Position numbers and translations under genes: made by a program. The notes under the pieces are model-generated. The model saw only the letters and a program-made list of their open reading frames with translations, had not been told where the DNA came from and searched no databases. Shown piece by piece: positions 5,882-8,604 of a stretch of DNA of 8,604 nt (position 1 is its first letter; every line of letters starts with the position of its first letter). The stretch covers positions 1-8,604 of the forward strand of contig CADBTX010000134.1 of assembly GCA_902797705.1 (NCBI GenBank). The letters are read 5' to 3'. This DNA is from an uncultured Lachnospiraceae bacterium. Its GTDB lineage: Bacteria; Bacillota; Clostridia; Lachnospirales; Lachnospiraceae.

Positions 5882-6874
5882 TCCAAGAAGGGCCGATGTT
5901 TTATCATAGGTGACATCGATGGTGTTGCCCTTCATGACGCAGGAAATGTAGTTATTTCCGCCCTGATCCTTTGAAAGCATGACGAGGCATCCTCCTGCCG
6001 CAAGGGTGGTGCCGGTCTTCCCTCCCACCACATTCACATTTAACGGAGCAATGGCGGTGCCCTTTAAGAAACGGTTGGTGTTGTCACAGGAGAAGGAGGC
6101 CTCCGAACCGTCAGAATGCTTGAAAACAGTGGAATAAGACGGGGTTCCGATGACCTGTACTATCTCCTCATGCTTTATAGCCTCATTGAAAAGGAGATAC
6201 ATGTCATAGGCCGTGGTGTAATGATTTTCATCCTGAAGTCCGTGGGGATTTACGAAATTGGAATTTGTGGCACCGATATGACGGGCTTCCTCATTCATCA
6301 TCTCGGCGAATTTCTCTGTACTTCCGGCCACATTTACTGCAATGAGCTGGGCCACGTCATTTGCGGAATAGATAAGAAGCAGGTGCAGTGCCTGGTCCAT
6401 GGTCATGCTGTCTCCGCTCTTTAAGCCGATCTTCTGCACATCCCCCTCGGTGAAGACACAGCTCTCATCTGCTGTGTATACCTCATCGGGACTGGAATTC
6501 TTAACGGCCACAATAGCGGTGAGGATCTTTGTCATACTGGCGGGATATAGTACAGCCAGGGCATTTTTGCTGTACATGGTATTGGCGTTTGCCGTATCCA
6601 CCAATATGGCGGAACCGTAGGAATCCGGCCCTCCGGAAACCTCTTCTCCGGCCTCCAGATCCCCGTCAGGCACGGCAATATCCGCCGCGAAGGGGGCAGC
6701 TGTATTGTTTTCATTGCTGGTCTCAAAGCTGAAGGCTGTTTCCTGAGAAGAGATATCAAAGGGTAAGATGACCTGCTTTCCGGAGCAGGCGCTTAAAAAC
6801 ACAGCAGAAAGGCATACCGCAGAAACGCAGCATGCCCTTATTCTTTTACCTGAAAATAGTGAAAAATGGATCAT
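5870..6874 (-). CDS. dacA: Lipoprotein D-alanyl-D-alanine carboxypeptidase (S11 family)
   Basis: This penicillin-binding carboxypeptidase would remove the terminal D-Ala of peptidoglycan stem peptides outside the membrane. The N-terminus has basic residues (GKRIR), a hydrophobic stretch and the lipobox LSAC with Cys30, so it is predicted to be a lipid-anchored lipoprotein. After a linker of about 50 residues rich in Ser, Glu, Asn and Ala comes the S11 catalytic domain (about 85-334). Its three motifs are SMTK (113-116; nucleophile Ser113, Lys116), SAN (170-172) and KTG (286-288), with NPHGL (209-213) as another family hallmark. It stops right after the catalytic domain, so the PBP5-type second domain and amphipathic C-terminal anchor are absent. 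The start overlaps the mgsA stop by 4 bp (ATGA). The Shine-Dalgarno is weak (GGGAA), which suggests coupling. The gene symbol follows family usage; the exact paralogue is not certain. Confidence 0.93.
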   Translation of the reverse strand: MIHFSLFSGKRIRACCVSAVCLSAVFLSACSGKQVILPFDISSQETAFSFETSNENNTAAPFAADIAVPDGDLEAGEEVSGGPDSYGSAILVDTANANTMYSKNALAVLYPASMTKILTAIVAVKNSSPDEVYTADESCVFTEGDVQKIGLKSGDSMTMDQALHLLLIYSANDVAQLIAVNVAGSTEKFAEMMNEEARHIGATNSNFVNPHGLQDENHYTTAYDMYLLFNEAIKHEEIVQVIGTPSYSTVFKHSDGSEASFSCDNTNRFLKGTAIAPLNVNVVGGKTGTTLAAGGCLVMLSKDQGGNNYISCVMKGNTIDVTYDKTSALLGLIK

Positions 6875-7266
6875 TTATACATTTCCCGCCACTCTAGATC
6901 TCCCCTGTCAAGGGATTTGATCAAAAGCTCAGCCGTTGCAAGATTAGTTGCCAGTGGGATATTATGCATGTCACAGAGCCTTACCACCTGGTTTACATCA
7001 GGTTCATGCTGCTTTGAAGTAAGGGGATCTCTTAAAAATATCACGAGATCCATCTCATTCTGTTCTATCTGGGCTCCAAGCTGCTGCTCTCCTCCCAGAT
7101 GACCTGCCAGAAATTTATGCACAGTAAGGTTCGTGATCTCCTCAATAAGCCGACCTGTTGTACCCGTGGCATAGAGATCATGATGTGAAAGAATTCCCCG
7201 ATAAGCTATACAGAAATTCTGCATAAGCTTCTTTTTTGCGTCATGCGCAACCAATCCGATATTCAT
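6871..7266 (-). CDS. mgsA: Methylglyoxal synthase
   Basis: This cytoplasmic enzyme converts dihydroxyacetone phosphate to methylglyoxal and phosphate, a bypass that relieves sugar-phosphate build-up. The 131 residues cover the whole family: AHDAKK (7-12, His8/Asp9), DLYATGTTG (30-38, phosphate site), AGHLGGEQQLGA (54-65), FLRDPL (77-82, Asp80), HEPDV (87-91, His87/Asp90) and IPLATNLATAELLI (103-116). By alignment to the E. coli enzyme from memory, residue 60 is the position of the catalytic Asp71 but is Glu here (codon GAG). The adjacent Pro of the usual GPLGGDQQ is His. The other active-site positions are kept. It lies 33 bp after rodA, with GGAAGAGAAGG a few bases before its ATG, and overlaps the carboxypeptidase start. 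In Clostridia mgsA often sits beside rodA, so this is conserved context rather than a new link. Confidence 0.95.
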   Translation of the reverse strand: MNIGLVAHDAKKKLMQNFCIAYRGILSHHDLYATGTTGRLIEEITNLTVHKFLAGHLGGEQQLGAQIEQNEMDLVIFLRDPLTSKQHEPDVNQVVRLCDMHNIPLATNLATAELLIKSLDRGDLEWREMYK

Positions 7267-7299
7267 AAATAACCTTCTCTTCCTTGCATCCGGACGCAG

Positions 7300-8415
7300 T
7301 CAAAACCGGTCCGTACGTCTTAAAAGCCCCACATTTAGCACAACCCCGAGTTCCATAAAGATACTGATAAGGCTTGTCATGCCGTAGCTTACAAAGGGCA
7401 GGGGTATGCCGGTATTCGGCATCACGCCCGTTGTAACGGCCACGTTGAAGAATGTCTGGAAGCCGAGGTGGGCTGCCACCCCGGCACATACAAGCGTGCC
7501 TGACAAGTCCGACGCATTCCAGCCTGTGCGGATGATCTCTATGATGATGATAAAGATCAGTATCAGGATAGCCATGCATCCGATAAAGCCCAGCTCCTCA
7601 CCGACTATGGCGAAGATAAAATCCGTCTGGGGTTCGGAGATAAAGTTACCGTTCTTCACGGAACCCACTTCGTTATTCTTGTAGCCCTTCCCCATGAGCT
7701 GTCCGGAGCCTATGGCCACTATGGAATTCTGCTGCTGGTATCCCTCGTCGTTGGAATAGTTCTCCGGCTGCAGCCATGCCAGTATCCTTGCCTGCTGGTA
7801 ATCCTTTATTATCTCCTGATTCGGCTGAAGGATGAGCATGAGGCCAAGAACTATCACCGGTACCGCCACAGCCAGTGTTCCGAATATGATCTTAAATGAC
7901 AGTCCCCCAATGAACAGCATACTGAGAAAGATCAAAATAAAAACAAGACTTGTGGAGAGATCCGGTTCCTTGTAAATAAGGAACCAGGGTATCAGAAACA
8001 GTACCAGCCCAAGTAATACATACCCCACCTTATTCAGTTTATCCTTGTTTTTCATAATAAACTTTGAGAAGAATAAAATCAACAGGAATTTGGCAAACTC
8101 CGAGGGCTGGAACTGTATTCCCGCAATGGTTATCCATCTCGTGGCGCCTCCGTGGGTGCTGCCCAGGATCAGAACCGAGGACAGCAGCACAAGGCTCGCG
8201 AAATAATAGATCCAGTAGAAGTTCAGCACAAAGCGGTAATCCACCAGGGAAATGACGATCATGAACAGGACCCCAATAACGAGTCCCGCCACCTGTCTCA
8301 TCTGCACCGATTCCTTTGCGCTCCCGATTATCACCACACCGTAGATCGATATGGCGATAGAGAACAGTATGAGGAAGAAATCATAATTTTTAATGTGATA
8401 AGTCTTTGGCAGCAT
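7300..8415 (-). CDS. rodA: Peptidoglycan glycosyltransferase RodA (SEDS family)
   Basis: RodA polymerises lipid II into glycan strands during cell elongation, working with a class B PBP. The 371 residues are strongly hydrophobic, with about ten membrane segments. Family motifs are WITIAGIQFQPSE (94-106), KEPDLSTS (149-156), a long extracytoplasmic loop (about 197-263) with QQNSIVAIGSGQLMGKG, then EPQTDFIFAIVGEELGF (261-277) and NTGIPLPFVSYG (334-345). Asp265 in TDFIFA corresponds to the catalytically essential Asp of SEDS polymerases. FtsW and SpoVE share these motifs; the length, the SEPQTDFIF context and the preceding PBP2-like gene favour RodA. Its ATG overlaps the stop of the PBP gene by one base (TGATG) with no good Shine-Dalgarno, so it probably depends on translational coupling, which would favour balanced production of the pair. 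Confidence 0.94.
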   Translation of the reverse strand: MLPKTYHIKNYDFFLILFSIAISIYGVVIIGSAKESVQMRQVAGLVIGVLFMIVISLVDYRFVLNFYWIYYFASLVLLSSVLILGSTHGGATRWITIAGIQFQPSEFAKFLLILFFSKFIMKNKDKLNKVGYVLLGLVLFLIPWFLIYKEPDLSTSLVFILIFLSMLFIGGLSFKIIFGTLAVAVPVIVLGLMLILQPNQEIIKDYQQARILAWLQPENYSNDEGYQQQNSIVAIGSGQLMGKGYKNNEVGSVKNGNFISEPQTDFIFAIVGEELGFIGCMAILILIFIIIIEIIRTGWNASDLSGTLVCAGVAAHLGFQTFFNVAVTTGVMPNTGIPLPFVSYGMTSLISIFMELGVVLNVGLLRRTDRF

Positions 8416-8604
8416 CAGTCCGATATGGCGGCGCTGTCAGGCAGCACTGCCTCTCCCTTGATAATGTCATCTTTGTCAGCGATCTTAAAGTAATACCTGA
8501 AGATATCCCTTGTCACCTCTGCCGCGTTGGAGGAGGTGTACCCGTAGGCGATACGTGTGGCCACCGCGATCTCGGGAGTGTTATAGGGTGCAAAACCCAC
8601 GAAA
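8415..8604 (-). CDS. mrdA: Penicillin-binding protein 2-like transpeptidase (C-terminal end only)
   Basis: Only the last 62 residues are inside the window. They read FVGFAPYNTPEIAVATRI, then YGYTSSNAAEVTRDIFRYYF, and end in a charged tail (KIADKDDIIKGEAVLPDSAAISD). This matches the C-terminus of class B PBP transpeptidase domains, where the segment after the KTG motif carries 'FxGFAPxxxPxIAV' and the last helix ends in a '..iardi..yyf' pattern. The catalytic SxxK, SxN and KTG motifs lie outside the window. The GTG at 8600 encodes an internal Val and is not a start. The stop overlaps the rodA start by one base. Elongation-type PBP2 is inferred from the rodA partner; an FtsI or SpoVD type cannot be excluded from this fragment. 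Confidence 0.82.
   Translation of the reverse strand, partial: FVGFAPYNTPEIAVATRIAYGYTSSNAAEVTRDIFRYYFKIADKDDIIKGEAVLPDSAAISD

Noticed and set aside
6532..6759. 75-codon minus-strand frame inside the carboxypeptidase gene
   Set aside because: It overlaps the linker and SMTK region of an intact S11 gene in another frame and has no ribosome site or recognisable domain.
7241..7579. 112-codon open frame on the minus strand overlapping rodA and the start of mgsA
   Set aside because: It is out of frame with the complete rodA motifs TDFIFA and NTGIPLPFVSYG, and its product is Cys/His/Arg-rich low-quality sequence. It is a shadow frame.
8415..8600. Stand-alone 61-residue gene starting at GTG 8600
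   Set aside because: The frame continues upstream past the window edge (Phe before this Val) and the peptide matches the C-terminus of a class B PBP, so it is a gene fragment cut by the window.

Overview
The window is a densely packed block of chromosomal housekeeping genes, all read from the minus strand. It suggests a Gram-positive Clostridia relative, most likely a Lachnospiraceae-type organism. The basis is gene content and order (rodA next to mgsA; an HlyD-like protein, yggS and sepF in a row; lspA followed by an RluD-type pseudouridine synthase), strong purine-rich Shine-Dalgarno sites, and SepF and a lipoprotein carboxypeptidase. This taxonomic placement is inference from context; there is no rRNA or similar marker here.

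In the direction of transcription (high to low coordinates) there are three blocks. Block A (8604-5870) is cell elongation and wall maturation: the 3' end of a class B penicillin-binding protein (PBP2-like), rodA, mgsA (methylglyoxal synthase) and a lipoprotein D-Ala-D-Ala carboxypeptidase, with stop/start overlaps at two of the three junctions. Block B (5881-2513) begins at a near-consensus SigA promoter (TTGATA, 17 bp, TATAAT) overlapping the end of the carboxypeptidase gene. It has a GC-rich leader and encodes a small uncharacterised P-loop protein, an HlyD-like membrane-anchored protein, YggS (PLP homeostasis) and SepF (Z-ring anchor), and ends at an intrinsic terminator. Block C (2581-1) has its own extended -10 promoter between sepF and that terminator, then aroB, lspA and an rluD-family gene cut by the window edge.

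Functionally, PBP2/RodA polymerise and cross-link wall, the carboxypeptidase trims stem peptides, SepF tethers FtsZ to the membrane, and LspA would mature the carboxypeptidase lipoprotein. MgsA, AroB, YggS and RluD are metabolic or RNA-modification passengers. The P-loop and HlyD-like genes are the least understood part and the best candidates for an undescribed division- or envelope-linked function.

The plus strand carries only shadow ORFs. I see no tRNA, rRNA, CRISPR array, insertion sequence or phage gene, and no gene-free stretch over 100 bp.
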